Assembly (NCBI GenBank): GCA_003427395.1
Contig: BFEA01000434.1
Span: forward strand, 236,187 to 262,305
From: Chara braunii
Lineage: Eukaryota > Streptophyta > Charophyceae > Charales > Characeae
Reading direction: 5' to 3'
DNA length: 26,119 bases
This document shows, piece after piece, positions 9,089 through 18,737 of this stretch; position 1 is the stretch's first letter, and the number at the start of each line of letters is the position of its first letter. The translations under genes were made by a program, and so were the position numbers. The notes below the pieces were generated by a model, which did no database searches, had not been told where the DNA came from, and worked only from the letters and a program-made list of their open reading frames with translations.

Positions 9089-10448
9089 ATGCAGAGACGG
9101 AGAGGGTGGGGGGGCGAACTTTACTACTGACAGGTGTACCGCTCGTCACACCAGCCTGTGCAGTAGCAGGCCAGCCACGAAGGTGCGGGCTTACCCGCTG
9201 ACCAGAGAAGTGAGGGGCGAGACCGCAGAGGCTGCAGTTTGTACGCTGGCTAATGCCCTGCCGATTGTATCAAGTAACGCTATTGCAGGAAGGCCGCAGG
9301 AAGTAGGCCTGGTCGCTGGCCGGCGCGTCGTTCATCCTGTTGGAGCGGAGTAGCAAGGGGAACAGCTGTAGGGCCTGCTGCAGTCAGTAGTGCTGCGTCA
9401 AGCTCGTTGTTCTGCTGCAGGCTACTTCAGGGCTTGCTAACCCCGTCGTGCTCCGTTCAAACGCTCGCGCCAGCCACATTTCAGCAGTAGCAGGGGCTAA
9501 ACTTGTTGGAGGGCTATTGTACTATTGCCAGCACGGGCGCGTGAACCACCATACGCTCACGGCACTGCGCACTGTTAGGCCTTTGAGGCTCGTTGCGGCG
9601 CACTCCGCTGACTGCTCCGGTGGAATTCCTACCTCGGTGGTGGCTGTGTACTTTGCTGTTCGAGCTGCGTTTTCTGCTACGGCCTCGACCGGATTACTGC
9701 AGGCTGCCGCAGAAAATTTGGTTGCGGTCATCTTGAGGACCATATGGCTGCGGCTTCACTTTGGGAGGCGGACATGCGGTGTTAGCAGGGTGACTGGACG
9801 ACAAGGAAGGCTGCTGTTGCAGTTTAGAGTAGTGACAAAGGGGGTTAGTGTCGCGACTTGGGAGTTCGTTAGAGGGGAGTTGTTCAGCGGTGTGACTTCG
9901 ATCTGATCAAGTTGTTACGGTTCGGCCGCCATTGCGGGGCCCTCAGGCGAATCAAGGAATCAAGGCCCTCCCGTGCGGTTCTCAGAGCACCCTCCTTGGA
10001 TTTGGGAGACTTAAACTTTCTCCTTCTGCCCTTCTTCTCTAACTGTAGTCTTGATCTGAGAGGAAGGCGGCAGACGGGATTGCAACCCGTAGGACCGCGG
10101 AAAGACTCTGTGGGGAGTCAACCCACCAATTGCGGGAGCTCTGCCGGAACTCAGGAGAGGTTATGGAGGCAGGGAATTGAGAGGTAACCACTGCTTTCCC
10201 TCTATAGACGCATGTATAGCCTCTAGTTGTACTACCCATTGCGTGTTCTGACTGGGTGTATGGAGTGTATCCCTATTTTGACTTGTTGTTTGACTTTCAG
10301 GACAAAAATCAGGCTAAGTAAAGGAATGCGTTTGCAATGGCAGTTTCAGCTTCCTTGATTGTCTGAAAGCAGATTGTAATAAGGGATTGCATCTGGGGGA
10401 AGGGTGGGAGAAAGGTGGTTTTGCTTGCGACAAGAAGAGTCTTATAGA
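9089..10448 (+). other. Leader region without a recognisable gene
   Basis: The longest open frame (9448-9906, plus strand, 152 codons) is Ala/Val/Arg-rich with no motif I recognise. Many scattered CTGCAG, GCAGTAGCAGG and CAGG words give the region a loosely repetitive look. I see no protein domain, RNA gene or primer-binding site. It is transcribed leader if the LTR promoter is used as expected, which is an inference. Confidence 0.35.
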
Positions 10449-11353
10449 GTCAGGCATGGTTCCATAAGTTTGGATGGTCTGACTATTGTGTTTGTTCTGT
10501 TTTTCTAAAAGGGCCAAACTTTGTTTCTAAGATGAACGGCTTGGCCGTTGTGTTTATTTAATTTCACCAGACTTTGTTTCTAAGATGAATGGCCTGGCTG
10601 TTTTCTTTGTGGGGCTTGGTTGTGCTAACTTAAGGACCAGACATTGTTCCATAAGATTGGATGGTTTGGTCGCTGTTTATTTTTGCGTGGTTTCAGAACA
10701 GTCTCTGGGTTTAACTTAGAGTACTCTGTTTTTTTTTGTGCTGAGAAAAGAGGGTTGAACTTTGTTTCTAAAATGAATGGCTCAACTCTTTTGTTTGTAT
10801 TATTTTGAGGGAGTAATTTCTGCTGAGGACAAAGCATGTTCCATAAGATTGGATGGTTTTGGACTCATGCCGCACACAGATGGATCAGAGAGAAATGAAC
10901 GTGGCAGAGGACCAGACATGTTCCATAAGATTGGATGTTCTGACACAATGCCTCNCACATGCTGAAACCCAAAAGATTATAATTTGGCTATATATTATTA
11001 TTACTGTACTTAAGAACAGGCTGGTCACACAGGGTGCCATAAGATTGGGTGGTTTGACTATAGCTTATCACAAACTTGAAGAAAGTAATACTAAGAATAT
11101 AACTGAAGGTAACTTTGGTTAGGCTGAGCTTTGTTTCTAAGATGAATGGCTCAGTCCTACGCCCAGCTTTTGAACACTAATTTCAAATATATATATATAA
11201 TTTGGATATTAAACAGTTCAGAGCGACTAGGCATTGTTTCTAAGATGAATGGCTTAATCATGTGCCCAAAGGAAGAGAAAAGTAGTTGTGCAACCTGTTC
11301 GTGGATACTTGATGGCTGAGTCAGGCATGTTCCATAAGATTGGATGACCTGAC
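10449..11353 (+). repeat. Cluster of 11 hairpins with variable stems and conserved loops
   Basis: Eleven units of about 31-42 nt lie at approximately 10449-10483, 10512-10546, 10567-10597, 10635-10671, 10752-10788, 10825-10866, 10911-10944, 11024-11058, 11122-11156, 11225-11259 and 11320-11353. Each has a conserved central part of one of two types: TGTTTCTAAGATGAATG (units 2, 3, 5, 9, 10) or TGTTCCATAAGATTGGATG (units 1, 4, 6, 7, 8, 11, with minor changes). The flanking arms differ between units yet are mutually complementary. Examples are GGCCAA/TTGGCC, GGGTTGA/TCAACTC, GACCAGAC/GTTTGGTC, GGCTGAGC/GCTCAGTC and GTCAGG/CCTGAC; some pairs need G-T wobbles. Units 6, 7, 8 and 10 pair less well. 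Spacing is irregular (about 45-130 bp), so this is not a simple tandem array and not CRISPR. Function is unknown. RNA structure in the leader, for example for packaging or translation, is one possibility. Confidence 0.8.
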
Positions 11354-11624
11354 TTTACGCCTTATGTAAGCAGGGTATAAAGGGGTAAATCATTGAAAAA
11401 CTATGAACTATTGTCTGTTGATTTGACCCTGGGATGACGAGAGTACTTACCTTTGTGGTTTGACCTGCATGTGACTGAGTGAGGCTACTACTTGGTCTGA
11501 GTTTCAGCTTGACAGGGAGTTCCTTTAGAGGCTCGTCACGTGCTAGAGCGATAAGAGTTAGCTTCAATTCCTGCATTTTCTGAGCTAAACTTTATTTTAC
11601 TTAGATCCATTCTCGCATTTTCTG
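11354..11624 (+). other. Short leader spacer
   Basis: No gene or repeat could be supported. A minus-strand frame of 73 codons crosses it without recognisable features. Confidence 0.4.
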
Positions 11625-11955
11625 TGATCTTTTGTTATACTTGGCCTTGTATAAATTTTGGTAAGCTACTTTCTCTACGGGAAGCGCTGCCGAAATTTCT
11701 GCAAATCCAAGGAGTTAGTCAACTTTTGACTTTTCAAAGTTCAACTTGTCTAAAGTTCATACATGACTTAGTAAAAATCTGGAAGGTCTTCTTTTTTAAA
11801 AGGAGTGTTGCCCAAATTTTTGCTAATTCAGGGAGTTAGACAAAATTGAGCTTTGGAAAGTCAACGACTAGTTTTTGTTTTATATTTGGGTTGATATAAA
11901 TTCTGAAAAGACACTTCTCCTATGGGAAGCGCTGGGGAAATGTTTTCTTAGTTTA
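11625..11955 (+). repeat. Tandem repeat of about 120 bp, 2.5 diverged units
   Basis: Units begin near 11651, 11771 and 11896. Shared landmarks are TATAAATTNTG or TAAAAATCTG, then CTNYKGGAAGCGCTG or AGGAGTGTTG, then an AAATTTNTG word, then GGAGTTAG, and last a TTTNNAAAGT-CAAC block. The third unit is partial. The divergence is high, so it is an old duplication. Confidence 0.65.
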
Positions 11956-12149
11956 AAGCTGCTAGGTTATATTTTGACGGGTGGCGATTCTGACGATCCA
12001 CCCTGTATAGGGGAGACTCTGCCAAAGTCTGCCTTTGCTTTGGATACTGCTTAAGGATAGATTTAAGCTTAGTTAGTTAGGTAAAGTTTGGAGTGAGATC
12101 GTGATTACCCTCCAATGACTCATAAATTTAGCTTGGGGATTGATCTGTC

Positions 12150-12300
12150 ATGTGTTACAGGTCCTCTTGATCATTTGATTCAGGATCTGGACCAGATTCA
12201 GCTCGATCCCACGAGGATCATCTTCTGTTATCACTGATAACAGGTCGGTTAATGATTCGTCGGTTTACGACTCAATTCCAACTCACTCCCCATACTCAAC
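12150..12300 (+). repeat. Internal counterpart of upstream flank block 1
   Basis: The order of GTTACAGGTC, TAACAGGTCGGTT and ACTCAATTCC-AACTCAC follows the order seen at 5637-5758, with a longer spacing. Both blocks begin at an acceptor-like TRCAG|GTC. The similarity is moderate and was judged by eye. Confidence 0.4.
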
Positions 12301-12971
12301 CTAAAAGGCTTTAGCCCTGGTGATCTTTGTTGTTTCGTTAAGGTTTCACCCGGACTTTTATTGAATGGCCATTTAACAAACGTACTAAGTATTTAATTAT
12401 GGTTGGTTAGATAGGAGATTGGGGCTTGGATGGCTAAAGCGAGGGGTATGAGTGCAGAGAATGGTTGGGGTTGACTCCGTGTAGTGCGTTGACTATTGTT
12501 TGACTCTCTGATGTGATTGCAGGTATATCCTGTGGCTCAGATTCTGAATTTTGATTGTCTGCGATCACATGTATACATATGGTTGTGAGGAAGTCCCACT
12601 GTGATTGTGAGAAGTGGTCGTCTCATACTTATCTCCTTTATATATGTATATGTATGCATGTACGTATGTTGGATGGTCGCGTGGCCTGAGGGGCCGCTTA
12701 CTAAAGGCCTATTTAGGGGTTGAGATTGAGAGAATAAAGAAGACCCCTCCTCTTGGTAATCTGCTTCTTAGGAGTTTCTTGGTCGGACGTTGGTCCTGGG
12801 CCGGGTTCAAGATCCTTGTCCAGGACATCCCAAGCCCTCGACTCTGCAGGGAAGGGACCTCCCTTCGCGCAGAGCCTATTTACTCTGCCCGTCGAGACAC
12901 CCAACCCTGAAGGCGGAAGTGTCGCGAGGGCTGAACGGCATGTCCTTCAGCCATTCAATATCGCGAGGCCG
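12301..12971 (+). other. Leader segment without a recognisable gene
   Basis: Open frames of 60-98 codons overlap in three frames around 12614-12993 and match nothing I know. The region turns GC-rich after about 12780. No feature is supported. Confidence 0.4.
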
Positions 12972-13655
12972 GAGCCGCGATTACCACATATGACTAGCAT
13001 TGTTAGTTGGTATTAGGCTGACCTGCAACCGCGCGACTTTATGTCAAACCCTGCGCGCGACGTTTCACCGACCTAGTGTCTAAAGGTTATGGGATTAAGG
13101 GACTCGCATGTAAGCACGAATGTTTGGGATTATTATAGGTCGTTGGTACCAGCCGAAAAGGGGTACCTAAGGTTATAATTTTCCGGGATAGGGGGATCTT
13201 TGGCCTATTTTTGCTTTTTGAATTATCATGGTTGGACGTTATAGTCCGTGGCAGCCGTCAAAGTAAAACCCCTTGACTTATGTCCAGACCTGGAGTGGGG
13301 CTCATCTCCAAGGCAGCAAGAAACGACTGTCACCACAGGTATGGACCTGTGTACCACCCACTCTGCACAGGGTGCAGAAGAGGGTGTGTGGTTTTCAACC
13401 GCGCATGGCGGTTGTCTAGCACCGAGAGATTAACCCCTTCGAGGCGCGTGTCAGCCGACACTTGAGTGTCGAAGGTGACCCTCGATTATTACCCAGGGCC
13501 CCATGAGTATGGGCACTACATAGTACGCCATCATCGCGATTGCCTGCGTACATTTGCATTGCGAGTCGATATGAGTTAGCCCTGCATCCGCGCGGTTTTA
13601 TATTAAGTCTCGCGCGCGCCGCCTAATCGATTTCCGCACCGGAAAGTTATGGGAT
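12972..13655 (+). repeat. Duplicated GC-rich block, copies at 12972-13094 and 13530-13655
   Basis: Both copies contain, in order, CGCGATT, a GCATTG word, CTGCANCCGCGCG, a TTTTAT/TTTAT word, an NCGCGCGCG run and finally RAAGTTATGGGAT or AAGGTTATGGGAT. The copies are about 560 bp apart. The sequence between them has no gene I recognise. CpG density is high in both copies, which contrasts with the AT-rich leader upstream. Confidence 0.6.
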
Positions 13656-13663
13656 GTTCGATG

Positions 13664-13681
13664 TGTGTGTGTGTGTGTGTG
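13664..13681 (+). repeat. (GT)n microsatellite
   Basis: Short perfect GT run directly after the second GC-rich block copy. Confidence 0.9.
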
Positions 13682-13824
13682 AGTTTTATTTTTGTGTTTA
13701 TGAAGTGGTGTATGCGTGGTGAGTGGGATACGTCCTAGTCGACCGACGACGGGCCGCGGACTTCAGCCCTCCAAGATGTCGGCTCGCGTGCGGGCCCGGT
13801 AGAGGCGTACTACCGCGCGTACCC

Positions 13825-14030
13825 CCTATGCTACAGCGAACGAGAAACGCCCTCGAATGGTCCACCTCTGCGATTGCAACTGATTAGCTTTCGTACCGTG
13901 GACTGGTAGCTCGGCGGGGATACACCTGCCGAAGGGAGGTGACATTTCCCGTAAGGTGGAGGTAAGTCGTGCCTCGTGCAGGCCCTATCCTGTCGTAGGG
14001 GCTCGCGGGAGGTATGGCTGGCGCACTCGG
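13825..14030 (+). repeat. Conserved leader block, homologous to 6579-6780
   Basis: This block aligns over its length with the flank sequence at 6579-6780 (206 versus 202 bp, roughly 65-70% by eye). Conserved words include TATGCTAC, GGTAGCTCNGC, GGGATAC and CTGTCGTNGGG. The block contains a strong splice donor at 13962, and the homologous position upstream also has a donor-like word. The conserved piece around GGTAGCTC resembles a tRNA A box, but no B box or cloverleaf follows, so it is not called a tRNA. Confidence 0.65.
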
Positions 14031-14517
14031 CCGGAGCGGCTTGCGGAAGCTCCATGGATATGAGCGACGAAGGATTTAAATCCAACTCCTGCGTGACATG
14101 GTGGAGAGGGTCTCGCGCTGCCCTGGTGCGGTGCCGGACCGATGCGCTCGACAGGTGGCGTCTTTGCCTGGGATAACGGAAGCTTTCCGTTGCCCCTGGT
14201 GGAACGACTTCCAGGTTTGGGAATAAGAGAGAGTTAGGCATGATTGGATAGGCGATGAGTGAGCGGTATGGTGCTTTGTCTGGTTATGCGCGCGAAAGAC
14301 CTGGTTTCTAATGGACTTGATTGGTAGTTGGTGTGATTGTGTGATTGAAAAGACTGTATAAGGAACCTCATGTTAGGGACAGACTTCACTAGGACGAGCC
14401 TGGGAGTAATGGTAGTGTCCGTTGAATCAAAAGGAAATAAGGGGCGATGTAGGAAGCCTGATAGAAGTATGTCAAGACGAGGTGTTGAATGAAGCTTTCC
14501 GTTTCTTCTCTTAACAG
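13962..14517 (+). other. Candidate leader intron upstream of gag
   Basis: The donor GGAG|GTAAGT matches the 5' splice consensus very well. The acceptor TTTCCGTTTCTTCTCTTAACAG has a long pyrimidine tract and ends at 14517, 30 bases before the gag start codon. The implied intron is 556 nt and ends 29 bases upstream of the gag ATG, so splicing would give a shorter gag leader. The donor has a counterpart in the related block at 6579-6780. Splicing itself is inferred; no transcript data are available. Confidence 0.5.
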
Positions 14518-14546
14518 GAAGGTTGAGCGGGAGGCAGTCAGCCAAG

Positions 14547-15128
14547 ATGTTAGGAGGTGGAGGCGTCGTCCCGAGAAAGGCCCTGACGCTCAACGATCTT
14601 GTCGAGGCCCTGGACAAGCGTGAGAGGGCGCCGAGCAATGTTCCGAAAGTTGACGCGTTCTATTTCAAAGGGGAATGGGTCTCCGATTGGCTGGATCTGG
14701 TTGAGCAGGCGCTGGTGGGGCTGTCAGATGAAGTGAAATTCCAGCGGATCATGAGATATGTCCTTCACGGCCACCATCAGGAAGTAAGCAAGGTTGTGGA
14801 TGCCGCCAATGGTAGTTGGGGGAGATTCAGGGAGGGAATGTTAAGGAAGTACAGGCTGGGGGATGGCCTGCTGACTATGGCTGATTTGGAAGCCATGAAT
14901 AAAAATGATTTTACCACGATCGGGGCGTTCGTGTATGAGTTTAAGAAGAAGGCAAGAAAGGTGCACAGGATTTCTGAAGAGGCACAATGTGCCATCTTCT
15001 TGGGGTTGCTCACTGGCACGGAAGCTTCGGAATTGACAAGTCACGGAGGAGGAAGTGAGAAGCTCACCTGGGCCACCATTGATAAAGGAGTGGAGGAGGG
15101 GAGTTTGGACCAGGTGGAGCAACACTAG
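14547..15128 (+). pseudogene. gag: Gag (capsid-like) protein of the Ty3/gypsy element, interrupted
   Basis: The frame reads 193 residues from ATG 14547, which has A at -3, to a TAG at 15126-15128. A longer reading from a non-ATG codon at 14523 is possible. The pattern FKGEWVSDWLDLVEQAL, then a Lys and YVL region, then WGRFREGMLRKY and a later FVYEFKKKAR stretch fits the helical capsid-type Gag of Ty3/gypsy elements (the retrotransposon Gag fold). The same frame continues past the TAG as MRLQRRKRKERD, which strongly suggests that the stop is a nonsense mutation and not the natural end. It is lost again near 15254. No CCHC zinc knuckle is present in this Gag. Its role would be to form the virus-like particle in the cytoplasm. 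Gag assignment is fairly certain; the product is not functional as it stands. Confidence 0.8.
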
Positions 15129-16280
15129 ATGCGGCTACAGAGGCGAAAGAGAAAGGAAAGGGACGTCACCGCATCTGGGATCCCGGGGGTAAAGAGGATC
15201 GTTACGGACGTGCTTGACCCCAGCCCAAAGGCGGATATCAGGGGCAGCGGATGAGCTCTCCGGGTTGATCTCCACCAACATGGATAGAGATATACACGAC
15301 AAATATGGAAAGTATATTGACCCGAAGCCACCCGGCGGAGTCAAGCAGGAGGCCCAAANGCGANCGGTGGCAGGGCCAGCACCCCCANCCATGTTCAAGA
15401 TGTGGCAGGAGAGAGAGGACCNGGCCGTAAGGGTCGAGGAGATTGTGGGAGAAAGTGAGGAGGTAACTCANCNGCTAAAGGNAGNGACTATAAAGGAGGA
15501 GTCGATAGNCGTTGAGTCAGATGATGAGGGGCAGGAAGGTGAAAGAGAGTCGGCNAAAAATTCCCCATAATCATCTTGGGGAAGATGGAGGATCTGNTGG
15601 AGAAAGTGGGCAGATACCAGCAGAGGCTGCAGGCCTTGTGTGACGAGACCCGGGAGTGGGAGGCCAACCTCCCCGGAGTCTTCCTGTATGACTCCGGGNC
15701 CGAACCCTCATCANGGCAGCAGGGATACNCAAGGGTTGNGACCGTGGGGGCGGGCCCTAGGTCGGGCATGACCTACAGGCCCCCCACATCGCATGGAAGA
15801 GTGCCACANGCGGCGCNGACNAGGAGTCNGAATAAGGCTAGAACTAGCCAAGAGCCTAGCCAAGCGCCCAGTCAGGCACCTCCTCGAAAGGAGCCTGAGC
15901 CCGGGCATAGGAAGGAGGTGGTGGAGGTCCCAGAAGAAGGGGAAGAGGATGATGACGAGGAGGATGAGAGGCTCCGGCAAGAGGAGGACCGGCCGGCGGA
16001 GCTAAGGGCCAAGAAAAGAAGGGCCCAAGAGGAAGCCGAGCCAAGCCTGCCTGACAGCGTACCCAAGAAGAAAAAGTATGCAGTTCGGTTGGAAGAAGGC
16101 TTCGATGTGGAGCGAATGGTTGACAGGCTTCTGAAAGGTCATAATGACCTGATGAAGTTAAAGGATATTTTAGCCTCAGCGCCAAGGCTCCGTGACGGAT
16201 TGAAGGGGCGGCTCTCGCGAAGGTTAGTGCCCAACGTCCACCTGAGCACGATCTTGCCAAGAGAGGTAGAATGGACTTAG
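15129..16280 (+). pseudogene. Gag C-terminal / Gag-Pro linker region, frameshifted
   Basis: Coding-like sequence continues in three pieces. The first is in the gag frame from 15129 to about 15254. The second is shifted by one frame at 15214-15570 (rich in Glu, containing KYGKYIDPKPPGGV). The third is back in the gag frame at 15576-16280. The third piece has a predicted coiled-coil start (EKVGRYQQRLQALCDETREW), then a Pro/Ser-rich and Glu/Asp-rich low-complexity part, then a basic patch (KKKKYAVRLEEGFDVERMVD) and a conserved-looking LLKGHNDLMKLKDILASAP. These last motifs directly precede the protease, as expected for the Gag-Pro junction. About 13 ambiguous bases lie in 15359-15830. The TAG at 16278-16280 is in frame with the protease and probably interrupts one continuous frame. 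Confidence 0.6.
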
Positions 16281-17057
16281 GCAGGGACGAGGATGGACTG
16301 GAAGTGTGTGGCGTGTGGCCAGGTGAATTTGGTGGTAAAGAACCAGAAGTGTACCGGGATGGTGGACACGGGCGCAGAGATGAACATCATCAGGGAGAGG
16401 GAGGCGATGATGTTGGGAATGTAAATTGATCACGNAGANCATGGTANGCTGCATGGCGCCAACTGCAAGGCGGCCTTTTGTGGTACGGCGTCTAATGTGA
16501 TTATAGAGATTGGGAAAGTACAGGCGAGGACCTGCTTCTTCGTCATGCCAGATGTCGACCACTCCATCCTCCTGAGGAGATCGTTCCTGTGCCGCACGGA
16601 GACCCTGATTTTCAACAAATATGATGGAATGATGATCCTACTCCTGTGCGATCCGGCCTGCGGGAACTATGAGGTCATTACCTGCCGGAACACGGGGCCA
16701 GGGAGTGGGAGGAGCAGGCCCAACCATGGATCGTTTACCTTTGAAGAGTTTGAGAACGAGCGGAGGAGGCTCTGGGAAGTGTCTGAGGAGGAAGGAGGGG
16801 CCGAGGTGTTGACATTAAGCCTTACTGATGTCAATAAGGCTATGGAAGTGGTGACAGCGCACGACATGGCAGATCCAGAAGCCATTAGAGCGCTGAGGGA
16901 GCAAGTTTTGGAGAGCCCTCATGTGGGAGAGGTGGAGCTGGTCTATCGGTTTCCAGGCGGAAGGGGAGGCCCGACAATGGCTCAGGCACAAACGGCAAGC
17001 CGACCTTTTTTAGGGAACGACTTCAGCAGGGCTCCCAAAGGCGGTACAAAACGGTAG
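16281..17057 (+). pseudogene. Retropepsin-like aspartic protease region, interrupted
   Basis: The frame carries KCTGMVDTGAEMNII at about 16344-16391; DTGA is the active-site signature of retroviral-type aspartic proteases that cut the polyprotein. Aspartate is codon 16365-16367. About 65 residues further comes PDVDHSILLRRSF. This matches the usual ILG-R/D C-terminal motif of the family, but with Arg where Gly is expected. A TAA at 16422-16424 interrupts the frame, which then runs open from 16425 to 17057. After the protease comes a Glu-rich region with ADPEAIRALREQVL. The reading frame changes at least twice between about 16960 and 17060, by comparison of which frame stays coherent. The frame upstream at 15576-16280 is the same one, separated only by the TAG. 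Confidence 0.75.
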
Positions 17058-17620
17058 ACAAAAAGTGCCGCCCAGTTCCCGTGCTCGTTATTGAAGACGA
17101 GGAGGCCTATTACGAGCGGGAACGAGGGTTGATACGGCGTATGCGAGAGCAGGCAGCCAGTGGTCCGTGCCTTATCAACGATGAGAACGAAGGGAAGCTG
17201 ATAATTGGAGAGTTCGACTTCCTTTCGCCCCAAGAGAGAGCTTTGATGGTGGGATTGATGAAGAAGAGGCACCGCGCGTATGCATTCAACGACGATCGGC
17301 GTGGAAGACTGGATGTGGACAAGGTCCCGATGATTCGGATCCACCCGGTCCCACCAAAGCCGTGGAACCTGAGAGGCGTGCGGTATCCCAACCAAGACGA
17401 GGAGAAGATGGTGGTGGACTACCTGGATAGCAAGATGCGTACGAATGTTGCTGACTATTCCAACGGGTCGTACACTTCCTCCTGGTTTTGCTTCATTAAG
17501 CCAAATGGGGCGCTGCGGTGGGTGCAGGATTTACAGCGGCTAAATGTCGCGACAGTGGGGGATGCGGGAGGGTTGCCAAACGCGGACGCATTGTCAGAGT
17601 CATGTGAGGAAGGCCTATAA
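17058..17620 (+). pseudogene. Reverse transcriptase N-terminal part (fingers), frameshifted
   Basis: The open frame at 17081-17620 holds a linker, KVPMIRIHPVPPKPWNLRG, and then SSWFCFIKPNGALRWVQDL. The last part is the S-(P/W)-KKdG-RmcvDyR type block found at the start of Ty3/gypsy RT. The next block, NVATVGDAGGLPNADAL, corresponds to the stretch just before motif A. The frame then runs into a stop at 17618-17620 because one base appears to be missing near 17606 (CATGTGAGG). The next RT motif sits in a different frame. Enzyme role: copies element RNA into DNA in the virus-like particle. Confidence 0.75.
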
Positions 17621-18227
17621 TTTCGCTTATAGGCCTTTACTCTGGGTATGACTAGTTTCCCGTATACCCGCCGGAGAGGCCTTTGACGACGATGCATACG
17701 CCAGAGGGCTAATTCATATGACCGTAGCCCCTCAAGGCTGGACGAATGCAGTGGCAATGATGCAAAGGCATATGATTAGAGCCATGCAAATGGTTAGTCC
17801 ACACATCACCCAGCCTTATATCGATGACTTGGCGGTTAAAGGCCCGAAAGAAAGGGAGGAAGATGAAGTGATGCCCAGCGTAAGGCGTTTTGTTTAGAAG
17901 CACGTCCAGGACCTTGATCAAGTCCTGAGCCTGTTGGAAGAGTACAACCTCACAGCAAGTGGTCCGAAGTCTAAGCATTGTATGAGGGAGGCGACCATTC
18001 TGGGTTTTGTCTGCAATGAGAGCGGCCGGAGGCCTGAAGTGAAGAAGACGGACAAAATCGTGGAATGACCAGTACCCTTCCGTTCGATAACGGATGTAAG
18101 GAGCTTCCTCGACACTTGCGGATTCTGGAGGAGTTTCGTAAAGAACTTTGCCGCCAAGACTGAGCATTTAAGGAAGCTGGTACGTCAGGATCNGGAATGN
18201 GTTTGGGGTGGAGATCAGGAAGAGGCT
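17611..18227 (+). pseudogene. Reverse transcriptase palm and thumb region, frameshifted and with nonsense codons
   Basis: RT motif A reads RPIISLIGLYSGYD-stop-F at 17611-17658. Ty3/gypsy RTs have Asp-Leu-x-x-Gly-Tyr here, so the first catalytic Asp appears replaced by Gly (codon 17632-17634). A TAG follows at 17653-17655. From about 17703 the coherent frame changes again and carries GLIHMTVAPQGWTNAVAMM and the YIDD box at 17817-17828, which holds the two other catalytic Asp residues. In-frame TAG (17895-17897) and TGA (18066-18068) follow. The thumb/connection wording GFVCNESGRRPEVKKTDKI and RSFLDTCGFWRSFVKNFAAK matches the Ty3/gypsy family. This copy cannot give active RT. Confidence 0.8.
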
Positions 18228-18737
18228 GTGAANNGAATGAANGAGGAGTTCACAGAAGGAGGTCTGGTGTTAGGGGCGCCAAACTANNAAGTNACTNAGG
18301 AGAANNCANTCATCATCGAGACGGACGCGAGACCTANTGCNTTGGGAGGAGTTCTNGTTCAAGCGGATGCTGAAGGGAAGGAGAGNCCGCTAAGATTCGA
18401 GAGTCGGACTCTTAATANGACTGAGAGGAACTACTCCCAGTTCAAAAAGGAGACGCTTGCGGTGCTCCACTGCCTGAGGATCTNCNGGAACTATGTCTTT
18501 GGTANAAGGTTCATATTAAGGGTGGACCCCACGACACTNGCCTNTTCCCTGAAGAACTATACTCCATCTGACNCAACCNTCNCAAGATGGTTGACGTNCA
18601 TTTGGATGTTTAACTTTGAGCTGGAAAGAATTCCAGNGGACAAGAACAGGACAGATGGGTTGAGCCGTATCAACTGGGATGGGACNGATCAGGAGTCGAT
18701 AGAGGACACTCCGCCAGTTGANGGGTTTTTNGATNAA
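18228..18737 (+). pseudogene. RNase H domain
   Basis: This is the start of a long open frame (18228-20192). It carries IIETDARP (Asp codon 18324-18326), LGGVXVQADAEGKE, then SQFKKETLAVLHCLR (Glu codon 18450-18452), FILRVDPTT and IPXDKNRTDGLSRI. These match, in order, the TDAS, KE-LA and H/DN blocks of the Ty3/gypsy RNase H, which removes the RNA strand of the RNA-DNA hybrid. The TDAS serine reads Arg here, and the usual TDH block reads VDP. Both may be lineage features. Many single ambiguous bases lower the certainty of individual residues. Confidence 0.75.

Noticed and set aside
9448-9906. 152-codon open frame as a gene
   Set aside because: No recognisable motif, an Ala/Val/Arg-biased composition in GC-rich DNA, and an overlapping open frame on the other strand. 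Most likely random.
10449-11353. CRISPR array
   Set aside because: Spacing is irregular, repeats diverge and belong to two types, there are no cas genes, and the context is a eukaryotic retrotransposon.
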